From positions 1 through 64,000 of IMG/VR virus record IMGVR_UViG_3300024239_000161: a DNA stretch of 64,000 nucleotides, one strand, 5' to 3'. This stretch comes from a virus. Positions 8,887-18,480 of this stretch are shown in pieces (the stretch's first letter is position 1; each line of letters starts with the position of its first letter). The notes beneath the pieces are model-generated. The model was not told the DNA's origin. It was given only the letters and a program-made list of their open reading frames with translations, and ran no database searches. Position numbers and translations under genes: made by a program.

Positions 8887-10083
8887 ATGCCTACCTTTTA
8901 TAACTTTAGAGAAAATGGACTTGATTATAGTTTTGATGATATCTTTGTGCCTGCTGATTTATTTCGTGAAGGTAATTTATGGGATTGGGGTTTTGAAGAT
9001 GCTGGAAGACTTGGAAATGCAATAACATCATCAGCATCCATAAGTACTCCAGTCACTACATTCTCTGGAGGAACCAATTGGAAACAAGTACATGCTGGTC
9101 GAGTTAATACAGCAGCAATCAAGACCGATGGAACCTTATGGATTTGGGGTGCTGGAGGTAATGGAAAACTTGGAAACGCAGTAACAACAGGAGACATAAG
9201 TACTCCAGTCACTACATTCTCTGGAGGAACCAATTGGAAACAAGTACACAGTGGGTGGTATCATACAGCAGCAATCAAAACTGATGGAACCTTATGGACT
9301 TGGGGTTATGGTCTACTTGGAATACTTGGAAATGGAATAACAGTAGGAAACATAAGTACTCCAGTCACCACATTCGCTGGAGGATCGAATTGGAAACAAG
9401 TGAGTAATGGGCAGTATTTCACAGCAGCAATCAAGACCGATGGAACCTTATGGACTTGGGGTATTGGAAACCTTGGACAACTTGGAAACGGACAGATATC
9501 TGCTTTTCCTTCTACTCCTGTCACTACATTCGCTGGAGGAACCAACTGGAAACAAGTGAGTTGTGGAGGTTATCATGTAGCAGCAGTCAAAACTGATGGA
9601 ACCTTATGGACTTGGGGTGCTGGAAGTAATGGAAGACTTGGAAATGGAGCAACAGTAGGATCCATAAGTACTCCAGTCACTACATTCTCTGGAGGAACCA
9701 ACTGGAAACAATCGGCATGTGGACGTTTTCATACAACAGCAATCAAGACTGATGGAACCTTATGGACTTGGGGTGCTGGAAGTGGTGGAAAACTTGGAAA
9801 TGCAACAACAACAGGAGACATAAGTACTCCAGTCACTACATTCTCTGGAGGAACCAATTGGAAACAAGTGAGTGGTGCAAGTGATAATACAGCAGCAATC
9901 AAAACCGATGGAACCTTATGGACTTGGGGTAGTGGAACGCAGGGAAAACTTGGAAATGGAGTAGCAACTTTTGCATATATAAGTACTCCAATCACTACAT
10001 TCGCTGGAGGATCCAATTGGAAACAAGTGAGTGGTGGAGATCTTCATATTGCAGCACTAACCTACATCGATTCAGTAATCTAA
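8887..10083 (+). CDS. RCC1-repeat fibre/adhesin 3
   Basis: 398 residues. About 30 unique N-terminal residues are followed by seven RCC1 blades and a short tail, the same build as the gene at 3383. DNA identity to the other two RCC1 genes is very high in the framework, for example the stretch coding [10 protein letters not shown]. The gene lies inside the sugar island, between a Cys-cluster gene and a sulfotransferase, which hints that the glycan enzymes act on these fibres or on the receptor they recognise. Confidence 0.75.
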   Translation: MPTFYNFRENGLDYSFDDIFVPADLFREGNLWDWGFEDAGRLGNAITSSASISTPVTTFSGGTNWKQVHAGRVNTAAIKTDGTLWIWGAGGNGKLGNAVTTGDISTPVTTFSGGTNWKQVHSGWYHTAAIKTDGTLWTWGYGLLGILGNGITVGNISTPVTTFAGGSNWKQVSNGQYFTAAIKTDGTLWTWGIGNLGQLGNGQISAFPSTPVTTFAGGTNWKQVSCGGYHVAAVKTDGTLWTWGAGSNGRLGNGATVGSISTPVTTFSGGTNWKQSACGRFHTTAIKTDGTLWTWGAGSGGKLGNATTTGDISTPVTTFSGGTNWKQVSGASDNTAAIKTDGTLWTWGSGTQGKLGNGVATFAYISTPITTFAGGSNWKQVSGGDLHIAALTYIDSVI

Positions 10084-10086
10084 ATA
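10080..10086 (+). promoter_or_regulatory. Late-promoter-like motif CTAAATA
   Basis: It spans the stop of the third RCC1 gene and lies 29 nt before the sulfotransferase ATG. Confidence 0.45.
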
Positions 10087-10108
10087 CACATAACAACTGA
10101 AAAATACT

Positions 10109-10891
10109 ATGAAGACTTTGTATTTTCTTGGAGGACTTCCAAGAAGTGGTTCCACACTATTAGGGTCACTTCTTAATCAACATCCAGACATTTATGTTTC
10201 TCCAACATCTCCATTAAGTGATTTTGTTACTGATATAGAAAAAATATTCAATAAAGTAAATGAGCAATTTACTTTTGACCGTAAAGAAATATCTTATAAT
10301 GTTTATAAGGCAGTGCTTGCTAACTTTTATAATCATATACCAAAGTCTACAATATTAGATAAGCATAGATTTTGGGGAAAGAATCTTGATATAGTTCAAA
10401 GGTTTCTTTCCAATAAACCAAAGATTGTAGCAACTTATCGTTCTATTCCAGAAGTTCTTACATCTTATATTTCGCTCATAGAAAAATCAAAGCACGAAGA
10501 TAATTTTATCGATAATCACTTAAGAAAAGATAAACTTGCAATCACAAATAATAATCGTGCCGAATATATTTGGAGATATTATGTTTCTCCATCTTATGAG
10601 TCTATGGTTTATGGACTTACAACGTACCCAGATTGGGTTCATTTGGTAGAATATAATAGTCTTGTAGAAAATCCAGAAGCAGAGTTGAATAAAATCTATG
10701 AGTTTCTGGAGATTCCTTCTTACACAAATACCTTTGATAACATTGATAATACTTGTGGAGAACAAAAGGATGATGCTTGGGGGTTGAAAGGTCTTCACGA
10801 TATTCGTCCAAATTTATCCAAAATCTCACAAAATCCTATTGATATAATAGGAGAAGAAAATGTAAAACTTTATTCCAAATTTGATTTATGA
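10109..10891 (+). CDS. Sulfotransferase family protein
   Basis: 260 residues. The N-terminal GLPRSGSTLLGSLLNQHPD is the 5'-phosphosulfate (PAPS) binding loop of the sulfotransferase family. Later KPKIVATYRSIPEVLTSYIS matches the 3'-phosphate-binding R...S region, and LVEYNSLVENPEAELNKIYEFL is the family's C-terminal signature. It would transfer sulfate from PAPS to a hydroxyl or amine of a sugar or tyrosine. Marine cyanophages carry such genes, but the acceptor is unknown. It overlaps the next gene by ATGA. The late motif just upstream suggests use during particle assembly. Confidence 0.75.
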   Translation: MKTLYFLGGLPRSGSTLLGSLLNQHPDIYVSPTSPLSDFVTDIEKIFNKVNEQFTFDRKEISYNVYKAVLANFYNHIPKSTILDKHRFWGKNLDIVQRFLSNKPKIVATYRSIPEVLTSYISLIEKSKHEDNFIDNHLRKDKLAITNNNRAEYIWRYYVSPSYESMVYGLTTYPDWVHLVEYNSLVENPEAELNKIYEFLEIPSYTNTFDNIDNTCGEQKDDAWGLKGLHDIRPNLSKISQNPIDIIGEENVKLYSKFDL

Positions 10892-11694
10892 AAACTCATT
10901 TGTTAGTGGTTATTCAGTCTCATTCAAAGGGGAATAGAGAAACCGATGAAAATCATAAAAGATATTGTAATGCTCCAAAGATTGAAGTATCATCAAGGTG
11001 TATTTTCTCTGTGATCGATAGTCTTAACTACGCTCAAGAACAATATCCAGATTATGAAATAGAACTACAAATCTTTGATGACCATTCAGACCAAGAGTTT
11101 TTAGATATTCTTCAAAGACTGATTGATACTGCAAAGTTTCGAGTTAATTTGACTCATCTTGAAACCTACGGTATAATGCCTTCTATACTTCGTTGTTATG
11201 AGCATGGAAGAGACTATGGAAAGGATTGGGTTTACTTTGTTCAAGATGATTTTTTACATCAACAAAACACAATCGAATTAATGCTACATGCAATCAATCA
11301 GTTTAGTTGCAACTTAGGAAAACCTGCTAGCATCTTTCCATTTAATAAACCGGCAGAATATCATTTACCAGAAAATACTGCTGTTCTTTGTAATCTTGTT
11401 GTTGGAAAAGATCGATACTGGAGAACCAATATTCATCCAGCAGTGACTCTAATGACTCATAGTAGTATTATTAAACTACACTGGGACTTGTTTTACAAAA
11501 TGGCAACAAGTGAAGTGAGTGAAACGATGGAAATGGATAGTATTTGTAAGATTTATTATCAAAGAGGATACTATTGCTTTACACCTATTCCATCATTAGC
11601 ACTTCATATGCAGACAGAATGGGATAAGGACTTCTTCATTGATTGGAAGTCTTGGTGGAATGAATATGATTTGGAGAAATTGAAAAATGTTTAA
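10888..11694 (+). CDS. Glycosyltransferase family 2-like (GT-A)
   Basis: 268 residues. The opening LLVVIQSHSKG, the strand ELQIFDDHSDQEFLD (NDGS-type region) and WVYFVQDDFLHQQ (DxD-type metal/nucleotide site) follow the GT-A order. The C-terminal half includes a Met/Glu-rich helix and a TEWDKDFFIDWKSWWNEYD tail similar in feel to the tail of the gene at 12283. Position in an overlapping run of modification genes supports a glycan role; donor and acceptor are unknown. Confidence 0.55.
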   Translation: MKTHLLVVIQSHSKGNRETDENHKRYCNAPKIEVSSRCIFSVIDSLNYAQEQYPDYEIELQIFDDHSDQEFLDILQRLIDTAKFRVNLTHLETYGIMPSILRCYEHGRDYGKDWVYFVQDDFLHQQNTIELMLHAINQFSCNLGKPASIFPFNKPAEYHLPENTAVLCNLVVGKDRYWRTNIHPAVTLMTHSSIIKLHWDLFYKMATSEVSETMEMDSICKIYYQRGYYCFTPIPSLALHMQTEWDKDFFIDWKSWWNEYDLEKLKNV

Positions 11695-12286
11695 TCATAT
11701 ATCACTACCAAATCCTGGAGTAATAACTGGACAACTTCCAGAAGACGTACATAACCAAGTGATGGAAGAGGTGAATGGAATTTCAACAGACTTTCAATCA
11801 CACTCAAAGTATAATAATGGACTTGCTGGAAATATTGAAAGACAATATGAACTGAAAAAATCCATTCCAATTCTTCAACCATACTTGAATGGTATGTGTA
11901 AGTCTTATACAAATTATTGGAAATTTTATCAAAAAGAAGAAGAATTTAATCTCACTCATTTATGGGTTAATTTTCAAAAGAAGAATGAATTTAATCCTAT
12001 CCATCATCACAGTAGTACTTTTAGTTTTGTCTGCTGGTTAAAAATTCCTTATAAAGTAGAAGAAGAATTGAACGCTTCTCACGTTAAAGACACAAAAGCA
12101 AAAGCAGCATCAACATTCCAGTTCATTTATCCAAACATTCTTGGACAATTAACTACAGAAACTTTATATGTAAATCAAGATTGGTGTGGTAGAATAGTAT
12201 TATTTCCTGCCCATTTATCTCATTGTGTTTATCCATTCACGACAAGTGATGACTACAGAATTTCCATATCAGGTAATTTAGAATGA
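11687..12286 (+). CDS. Putative 2OG-Fe(II) oxygenase
   Basis: 199 residues. LWVNFQKKN, then FNPIHHHSSTFSFVCWLKIP (metal-binding His and acceptor region), and LFPAHLSHCVYPFTTSDDYRISISGN (distal His and Arg) match the cyanophage 2OG-Fe(II) oxygenase family often annotated as PF13759-like. The expected Asp of an HxD pair is not obvious, so activity is uncertain. It is the second of three oxygenase domains in the island and overlaps both neighbours. Confidence 0.5.
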   Translation: MFNHISLPNPGVITGQLPEDVHNQVMEEVNGISTDFQSHSKYNNGLAGNIERQYELKKSIPILQPYLNGMCKSYTNYWKFYQKEEEFNLTHLWVNFQKKNEFNPIHHHSSTFSFVCWLKIPYKVEEELNASHVKDTKAKAASTFQFIYPNILGQLTTETLYVNQDWCGRIVLFPAHLSHCVYPFTTSDDYRISISGNLE

Positions 12287-12981
12287 AAATTAATGTATAT
12301 TTAAGACACTGCTATTACTCAAAAATTCAAGAGTCTCCAGGAAAACAGAGACCTTCTTGGTGGGATAAAGAAAAGGTATTCCAAAATTTTAAAAATACTC
12401 TTAATCCAGAAACCACAAATTATACACTCGTCTATGATGAATATTATGGAAAGATAGAAGATACTTTCTTATCACAGGAGAATAATGTTCATACTATTAA
12501 TTGCGGTGGAGAAGCAAAGAGTTTTATTGAGACATTAAAGTATGTCCAATCTCAAAACCATTCTCCAGATGATATCATTTACTTTCTAGAAGATGATTAT
12601 GTTCATCAACCAGGATGGGATAAAGTTCTAATGGAGGGATTTACTCTACCAGTTTCTTATGTGACCTTGTACGACCATAGAGATAAGTATGGTGAATATT
12701 ATGAAGAGTTTCGTACCAAAGTTTTGTTCACAGATTCTTGTCACTGGATGGCAACACCATCAACGACAAATACTTTTGCCGTTAAGTATTCAACTCTCGT
12801 AGAAGACTTTTATACTCACACTAAATATTCTACAGGAGTGGAACCATCAGCGGACCACCAAAAATTTTTAGAATTATCTCAAAGAGGAAGAGTTCTTATC
12901 TCTTCTATTCCTGGTTATTCTACACACTGTCAAGAAGATTTATTATCACCTTGTATTGATTGGAAAAATTATCTATATTAA
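12283..12981 (+). CDS. GT-A glycosyltransferase-like protein
   Basis: 232 residues. The motif DDIIYFLEDDYVHQPGWDKV holds an EDDY metal-binding site of GT-A type, and the SADHQKFLELSQRG and STHCQEDLLSPCIDW segments form the C-terminus. It is likely a companion of the gene at 10888, sharing the DD-x-x-H layout. ATGA overlap with the previous gene. Confidence 0.45.
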   Translation: MKINVYLRHCYYSKIQESPGKQRPSWWDKEKVFQNFKNTLNPETTNYTLVYDEYYGKIEDTFLSQENNVHTINCGGEAKSFIETLKYVQSQNHSPDDIIYFLEDDYVHQPGWDKVLMEGFTLPVSYVTLYDHRDKYGEYYEEFRTKVLFTDSCHWMATPSTTNTFAVKYSTLVEDFYTHTKYSTGVEPSADHQKFLELSQRGRVLISSIPGYSTHCQEDLLSPCIDWKNYLY

Positions 12982-12985
12982 TAAT

Positions 12986-14548
12986 ATGAAATGGAAAGAT
13001 GTTGAAGGTTATTTTTCTTATACTAACCTTTATGATTTAGTAATTAAATACTGTCCAGATAACTCAACTTTTGTGGAAGTTGGTTCTTGGATGGGAAGGT
13101 CTACTTGTTATATGGGAGAACAAATTAAAAAATCTTCCAAAAATATCAAGTTTTATGCCGTAGATACTTGGGAAGGAAGCGAAGAACCTCAGCATAAAGA
13201 AACAATAGAAAAATTGAAGAATGAAAACCTAACTCTATTTGATATCTTTAATTATCATATTCAAATGTGTGGTATTCAAAAACAAGTAATACCACTCAAA
13301 ACTACTAGTGTAGAAGCAGCAAAACAATTTGAAGATAATAGTCTTGATTTTGTTCATATTGATGCCTCACACGATTATGAAAATGTTTTAGCAGATATTA
13401 TTGCTTGGTATCCAAAAGTAAAACCAGGAGGTTTTATTACTGGTGATGACTATGTAATAAGTTGGGGTGGAGTTATTCAAGCAGTTAAAGAATATTTTAC
13501 AGGAAAATCTGTAGTTCTTTTAGATCGTGGAGATTTTACATTAAACAAAGTTTGGTTACATCAAAAACAAGGAGAAAAAATGGACATCACACTTTATGCT
13601 ATTGCTAAAAACGAAGAAAAGAATGTTGAGAAATTCATTGAAATTTCAAAGAAGTTTACAAATACTGTTGTAGTTGATACGGGAAGCACAGATAATACAG
13701 TTCAACTACTCAAAGATGCTGGTATTGAAGTCTATGAGCATCCACAGACCAGAGAAGAGTTTGATTTTGCCAAAGCGAGAAATCAAGCACTATCTTATGT
13801 AAAGACTGATTGGGCATTTTCTCTTGATTTCAATGAAGATCTGGATGAGTTCTTTCCAGAAGGTCTTGGTGTAATTGCCGAAGAATTCACAGTATTTAAT
13901 CATGAACGATATGATAAGGTTGGAGACGAAGAACCAACATTAGGTCAAGCATCTCACATTCGTTTTCATAGAACCAAAAACTACATTTGGGTGAATGCTG
14001 TTCATGAAACTCCAACATTTGTTCCAACAGAAGAATATTTGAATGAAGTTGCCGTTAATATAACAGTTAAGATTACTAAGAATATCCAACCAAGTGTGGA
14101 TAAGCAACTTTTCTATCTTTCAATTTGCGAAAGAGAATTTGAAAAGAATCCTACAAGTGTTTATTATCTTTGGTTTATCTTCAAGCATTATTTTGAAGTT
14201 AAGAATATTGAGAAGACTATTGAACTTGGTCAAGAATATCTAAATCTTTCAAAAGCATATTTTGACCCATCAAGAATTGATGTGTTCATTATGACTAGTA
14301 TCGCTCTTATTAATACCAAAGATATTCAAAGAGCATCTAATTATGCTTTTCACGCATTAAGTGAAGCAATGAATATTGGTGGGGATGCTATGGGTAAAGC
14401 ATTCACTCATCTACTTAATATTGGTAGATTGACTCAAAATCCAAACATTATTGTATTTGCTTCTGGATTTAATTCTGAAACATTAACACTTCCTGAAAGG
14501 ATAGAAGCAATTCAAAACTTATATTTAAGCATTAAAAATGAAGATTGA
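12986..14548 (+). CDS. Methyltransferase-glycosyltransferase 2 fusion
   Basis: 520 residues from the ATG that follows the previous stop by 4 nt; an in-frame ATG at 12956 overlaps that gene and is less likely. Residues 1-185 are a class I SAM methyltransferase (FVEVGSWMGRSTCYMGEQI as the SAM loop, FVHIDASHDYENVLADI and KPGGFITGDDY), Methyltransf_24-like. From about residue 199 a GT2 domain begins with DITLYAIAKNEEKNVEKF, VVVDTGSTDNTVQLLK and FAKARNQAL, followed by a helical TPR-like tail. The linker contains AAGGAG 7 nt before an internal in-frame ATG at 13580, so the GT may also be made alone. Confidence 0.7.
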   Translation: MKWKDVEGYFSYTNLYDLVIKYCPDNSTFVEVGSWMGRSTCYMGEQIKKSSKNIKFYAVDTWEGSEEPQHKETIEKLKNENLTLFDIFNYHIQMCGIQKQVIPLKTTSVEAAKQFEDNSLDFVHIDASHDYENVLADIIAWYPKVKPGGFITGDDYVISWGGVIQAVKEYFTGKSVVLLDRGDFTLNKVWLHQKQGEKMDITLYAIAKNEEKNVEKFIEISKKFTNTVVVDTGSTDNTVQLLKDAGIEVYEHPQTREEFDFAKARNQALSYVKTDWAFSLDFNEDLDEFFPEGLGVIAEEFTVFNHERYDKVGDEEPTLGQASHIRFHRTKNYIWVNAVHETPTFVPTEEYLNEVAVNITVKITKNIQPSVDKQLFYLSICEREFEKNPTSVYYLWFIFKHYFEVKNIEKTIELGQEYLNLSKAYFDPSRIDVFIMTSIALINTKDIQRASNYAFHALSEAMNIGGDAMGKAFTHLLNIGRLTQNPNIIVFASGFNSETLTLPERIEAIQNLYLSIKNED

Positions 14549-14894
14549 AATTCCAGTATCAGTCGGTGAATTATTAGATAAGATTTCAATTTTAGAAATT
14601 AAATCTATGTTCACCGATAATGAATATGTTATAAAAGAGTTGGAACAATTAAATTCAATTAAGAGTACTCTAACTCAATATACTTTAGAGTATGAAATTA
14701 AACTTAAAAAAGTGAATGAAAAACTTTGGAAGATTGAAGATAGGTTGAGAAAGTTAGAGAAGGAACAAAAATTTGACGAAGAGTTTATTAAACTTGCTCG
14801 TAGTGTTTACATTACTAATGATGAGAGAGCAAGAATTAAAAGAGAAATTAATGAGATGTGCAATTCCGTATTTAAAGAAATTAAGTTATACTAG
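14538..14894 (+). CDS. DUF6165-like small coiled-coil protein
   Basis: 118 residues, strongly charged and helical. The N-terminus IEIPVSVGELLDKISILEIK matches the GELiDKitILEIK signature of DUF6165, a family found beside sugar-modifying genes in bacteria and cyanophages. Start overlaps the fusion gene by 11 nt. Function is unknown; a scaffold or chain-length role would be a guess. Confidence 0.6.
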   Translation: MKIEIPVSVGELLDKISILEIKSMFTDNEYVIKELEQLNSIKSTLTQYTLEYEIKLKKVNEKLWKIEDRLRKLEKEQKFDEEFIKLARSVYITNDERARIKREINEMCNSVFKEIKLY

Positions 14895-14900
14895 TGGTAA

Positions 14901-14907
14901 ATAAATA
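14901..14907 (+). promoter_or_regulatory. Late-promoter-like motif ATAAATA
   Basis: It is part of TAAATAAATA, 31 nt upstream of the ATG of the GH130-like gene and in one of the few gaps of the sugar island. Confidence 0.45.
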
Positions 14908-14931
14908 TATTCAATAACTTATTATGTTTTT

Positions 14932-15909
14932 ATGAACTTTGTAAAACTTGCCTCAGAAAATAGAGGTTCAATCCATCCTCTTATAATTCCTTCAGAATTA
15001 ACGAATGGTACAGGTCTTTTTAATCCCTCAGTTTTTGTGGATGGGAATAAAATATATGTGAATATAAGGCACTGTCAGTATACATTATATCATTCTGAAT
15101 TGAGCAACTATGAGCATCAATGGGGTCCTTTACTGTATTTGAATCCAGAAGATGATTTAACATTAACCACAACCAATTATTTTTGTGAGTTAGATTCTAA
15201 TTTCAATGCAATTGGATTTTCTCAAGTAGACACTGGAAAATTAGATCAAAAACCTTTATGGGAATTTGTAGGATTAGAAGACGGTCGTATAGTAAAATGG
15301 GACAATAAATTTTATTTGTGCGGAGTTCGTAGAGATACAACTACCAACGGCGTTGGTAGAATGGAATTGAGTGAATTGCAAACCATTGATAATAAAGTTG
15401 TGGAAACACAAAGATTTAGAATTCCAATGCCCAATAACCTAGATTCATATTGTGAAAAAAATTGGATGCCTATCTCTAATATTCCTTATCATTTTGTAAA
15501 GTGGGTAAATCCTACAGAAATTGTTAAATACAATCCTTACACAAATGAATGTGATGTAGTTTTTAGTAGTAATCAGCGTATTGAATTACCTAGAGATTTA
15601 AGAGGTGGTTCTCAGGTTATTCCATATAAGGATGGATACATTACGATTACTCACGAAGTCTATTTTTATGATAGTGAGGCAGGAAGAAAGAATGGGACTT
15701 ATCGACATAGATTTGTAATTTGGGATAAGGAATGGAATATAAAAAAGATAACTGAAGAATTTGATTTTATGGGAGCAAAAATAGAATTTGTTTGTGGAAT
15801 GTCTAAATATCGTGACAGTTATTTAATTACTTTTGGATTTCAGGATAACTGTGCTTATTTGTTAAAAGTTACTGAAAAATTTTTAGAGGATTATATCCAT
15901 GCTTCTTGA
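14932..15909 (+). CDS. GH130/GH43-like five-bladed propeller protein
   Basis: 325 residues. NPSVFVDGNKIYVNIRH, FVGLEDGRIVKWDNKFYLCG and KDGYITITHEVYFYDSEAG are typical blade strands of the glycoside phosphorylase/hydrolase propeller superfamily, and GLEDGRI resembles the EDPR motif of GH130. It has no signal peptide, so it acts in the infected cell or on a virion. It may trim or transfer sugar units made by the neighbouring transferases, or be a non-catalytic sugar-binding propeller. The next gene overlaps by 11 nt. Confidence 0.5.
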   Translation: MNFVKLASENRGSIHPLIIPSELTNGTGLFNPSVFVDGNKIYVNIRHCQYTLYHSELSNYEHQWGPLLYLNPEDDLTLTTTNYFCELDSNFNAIGFSQVDTGKLDQKPLWEFVGLEDGRIVKWDNKFYLCGVRRDTTTNGVGRMELSELQTIDNKVVETQRFRIPMPNNLDSYCEKNWMPISNIPYHFVKWVNPTEIVKYNPYTNECDVVFSSNQRIELPRDLRGGSQVIPYKDGYITITHEVYFYDSEAGRKNGTYRHRFVIWDKEWNIKKITEEFDFMGAKIEFVCGMSKYRDSYLITFGFQDNCAYLLKVTEKFLEDYIHAS

Positions 15910-17221
15910 AAGATTACAAGAATATATTCAAAATGTTGAAGATCCTAAAAATAATTTTAATCTTGCATTAGAATATAAAAAAATAAATCAAACAGCATCT
16001 GCAGTTTCATTTTTTATTCGTGCCGCTGATAGAAGCGAAGACTTAAATTTATCATACGAATGCCTATTACATGCGGCAGAATGTTTTGATAGGCAAGGAA
16101 AAAGAGAAGATGCTGTTAGAGGATTATATAAACATGCGATTTCAGTTCTTCCAAAAAGACCTGAAGCATACTTTCTTTTTTCAAGATTTGAAGAGAGAAG
16201 AAGACAATTTGACACTGCTTATATGTTATCATCTTTGTCTTTAGAAATATGTGATTTCGATCTTTCTCCATTAAATGATCATTTGGAGTATCCTGGAAAA
16301 TATGGGTTGATATTTGAAAAGGCAGTATCTTCTTATTGGTGGGGTAAAGGAGAGCAATCTAGGCAATTGTTTTTAGACTTATATCATAATTACTGGGATG
16401 TAATGGATCAAAGTCATAAAGACGCAGTTGATGCTAATATGGATAATTTAAAAATTGAAAGGGGAATAATTCCTGTAATTGGCGTTCCGATCGTAAATGG
16501 CGTGCACTGGTTAAAAAGATTAATTGATAGTGTCGATTACCCTGTTAAAAACTTTTTTATTGTAAACAATAATGGAAAAGGTGAGATTACTGAAGAATTA
16601 AATGAGATATGCAACTCTGGACACCCATTCATAAAAAATTTTCATGTTAGTCATATGCCTTCTAATTTTGGATGTGGAGGTGGATGGAATTTAATTATTA
16701 AATCTTATATGATGGAACCATACTGGATGCTTGTAAGTAACGATGTTGAATTTAGTCCTGGATTATTAAAAAAATTCTATCAAGAATCTTTAAATCCTGA
16801 ATATGGAATGATACATGCTAAAAAATCCGATTGGGGTGGAGGTATGTATGATTTATTTTTAATTAAGGATTGGGTAGTTCAAAAATGTGGATTATTTGAC
16901 GAAAATTTATATCCAGCATATGCAGAAGATGTTGATTATCATATTCGAATTATGAATGAAAATATAAAGTATAAATCTTTAGATGAAAATTATTTGCATG
17001 GTGAAGAAGATTATGCAACTACAGGATCTCAAACTTGGAGATTGGATATGAAGTTGAAAGAAAAATTAGACAATTCTAGAATACTTAATGAATCTGTATA
17101 TTTAACTAATAAATGGGGAAAAGAATTTAAATATTCAAAACCATTTAATATGGAAAATTATGATAATAAGTATACTACTTATGATTTGAATTTTATTAGA
17201 GAAAAAAATTTAGGATTTTAA
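15899..17221 (+). CDS. TPR-glycosyltransferase 2 fusion protein
   Basis: 440 residues. Residues 1-190 are TPR-like helices (NLALEYKKINQTASAVSFF, HAISVLPKRPEAYFLFSR). Residues 195-440 form a GT2 domain: IPVIGVPIVNGVHWLKRLI, FFIVNNNGKGEI, MPSNFGCGGGWNLIIKS, MLVSNDVEFSPGLLKKF (NDV as the DxD-type site) and AEDVDYHIRI (ED-x-D acceptor loop). This matches bacterial GTs that transfer to glycans or glycoproteins. It starts inside the end of the propeller gene. Confidence 0.7.
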   Translation: MLLERLQEYIQNVEDPKNNFNLALEYKKINQTASAVSFFIRAADRSEDLNLSYECLLHAAECFDRQGKREDAVRGLYKHAISVLPKRPEAYFLFSRFEERRRQFDTAYMLSSLSLEICDFDLSPLNDHLEYPGKYGLIFEKAVSSYWWGKGEQSRQLFLDLYHNYWDVMDQSHKDAVDANMDNLKIERGIIPVIGVPIVNGVHWLKRLIDSVDYPVKNFFIVNNNGKGEITEELNEICNSGHPFIKNFHVSHMPSNFGCGGGWNLIIKSYMMEPYWMLVSNDVEFSPGLLKKFYQESLNPEYGMIHAKKSDWGGGMYDLFLIKDWVVQKCGLFDENLYPAYAEDVDYHIRIMNENIKYKSLDENYLHGEEDYATTGSQTWRLDMKLKEKLDNSRILNESVYLTNKWGKEFKYSKPFNMENYDNKYTTYDLNFIREKNLGF

Positions 17222-17224
17222 TTT

Positions 17225-18475
17225 ATGGGAGAAGATAAAAATTATTCTGAAGAAATTTTAAAACAAGTCGAAAAAATTTATCAGGAATATGACCAAAAAT
17301 ATAATCTCTGGGGATGGTGTTCTTTAGAAAAGGCACAAGAAATTATTAAATGTATTCTTGAATTATCTGAAGAACAGGAAGAGTTAAATTGTCTTGAAGT
17401 TGGAGTTTTTGGCGGAAAGAGTTTAATTCCATTCTCTCTCACACTGAAATTTTTATCTAGGGGAACTGTCTATGGAATTGATCCATGGAATACTCAAGAT
17501 GCTTTAACTGGATATGATCATCCAAGTCACCAACAATTTTGGGGAACGGTTGATTTGGAAAATATGTTAAATGTCTGTTGCAATGCGATAGAAGATCTAA
17601 GTGTTTATGAGTATACAAAGTTGATAAGATCTACTAGTGATGATGCTCCAGCAATAGAAAATTTAAGTGTTATCCATATTGATGGTCAACACACAGTGCA
17701 AGTTCTTAAAGACATAAACAAATATGCTAGTAAGGTAGTTTTAAATGGTTATTGTTTTATTGATGATGTAGATTGGTCAGAAGATACTAAAAAATCAATA
17801 AAATTAATCGAATCTTATGGATTCGAAATGGTAAAAAATGTTGATGCCTCTATTCTTTTTAAAAGAGTTAGAGTTGAAAATTTTTCTATAAGTCTAAATC
17901 AAAAGTTAAGAGTATGGACTGTAGATAATTTTTATAATGATCCTTATTTTGTTCGTGATTTTGCTCTTCAACAGGATTATTTTGAGGGTGGAATAGGGAG
18001 GGGGTTTATTGGTAGGAGAACATATCAACAATTTTTGTTTCCAGGATTAAAAGAAAAATTTGAAGAAATTATGGGAAGAAAAATTACGGCATGGGAAGAA
18101 CATAGTGAAAATGGTAAATTTCAAATTGCTTGGGCAGGAGAACCCTTAGTTTATCATTGGGATAGTCAAAAATGGGGTGCTGTGCTATACTTAACACCTG
18201 ATGCTCCTTTTGAATGTGGAACAACATTGTTTGCACATAAAAAAACAAGAGGTAGAGATTATTATGAAGTCTCTTATGACGATGCTTTTTCTGGAGTTAT
18301 AAATGAAACCACAACACATTTAGACAAAACTCCATTCGAACCTGTAGATGTTATGGGAAATGTTTTTAATCGTCTCATAATATTTGATGGAAGTTGCATT
18401 CATTCTGCTTCAGAATATTTTGGTTGTAATAAAAATAGTGGCAGACTTTGGCAGATGTTCTTTTTTGATACTTAA
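17225..18475 (+). CDS. Methyltransferase-2OG oxygenase fusion
   Basis: 416 residues. Residues 1-210: class I methyltransferase of the Methyltransf_24 type (CLEVGVFGGKSLIPFSL, GTVYGIDPWNTQ, SVIHIDGQHTVQVLKDI, GYCFIDDVDW). Residues 215-416: a 2OG-Fe(II) oxygenase-like domain with YHWDSQKWGAVLYLTPDAP, FECGTTLFAHKKTRG and NRLIIFDGSCIHSASEYFG. The distal His and a downstream Arg are present. Fusion of the two suggests consecutive modification of one acceptor. It is separated from its neighbours by only 3-5 nt. Confidence 0.65.
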   Translation: MGEDKNYSEEILKQVEKIYQEYDQKYNLWGWCSLEKAQEIIKCILELSEEQEELNCLEVGVFGGKSLIPFSLTLKFLSRGTVYGIDPWNTQDALTGYDHPSHQQFWGTVDLENMLNVCCNAIEDLSVYEYTKLIRSTSDDAPAIENLSVIHIDGQHTVQVLKDINKYASKVVLNGYCFIDDVDWSEDTKKSIKLIESYGFEMVKNVDASILFKRVRVENFSISLNQKLRVWTVDNFYNDPYFVRDFALQQDYFEGGIGRGFIGRRTYQQFLFPGLKEKFEEIMGRKITAWEEHSENGKFQIAWAGEPLVYHWDSQKWGAVLYLTPDAPFECGTTLFAHKKTRGRDYYEVSYDDAFSGVINETTTHLDKTPFEPVDVMGNVFNRLIIFDGSCIHSASEYFGCNKNSGRLWQMFFFDT

Positions 18476-18480
18476 ACACT

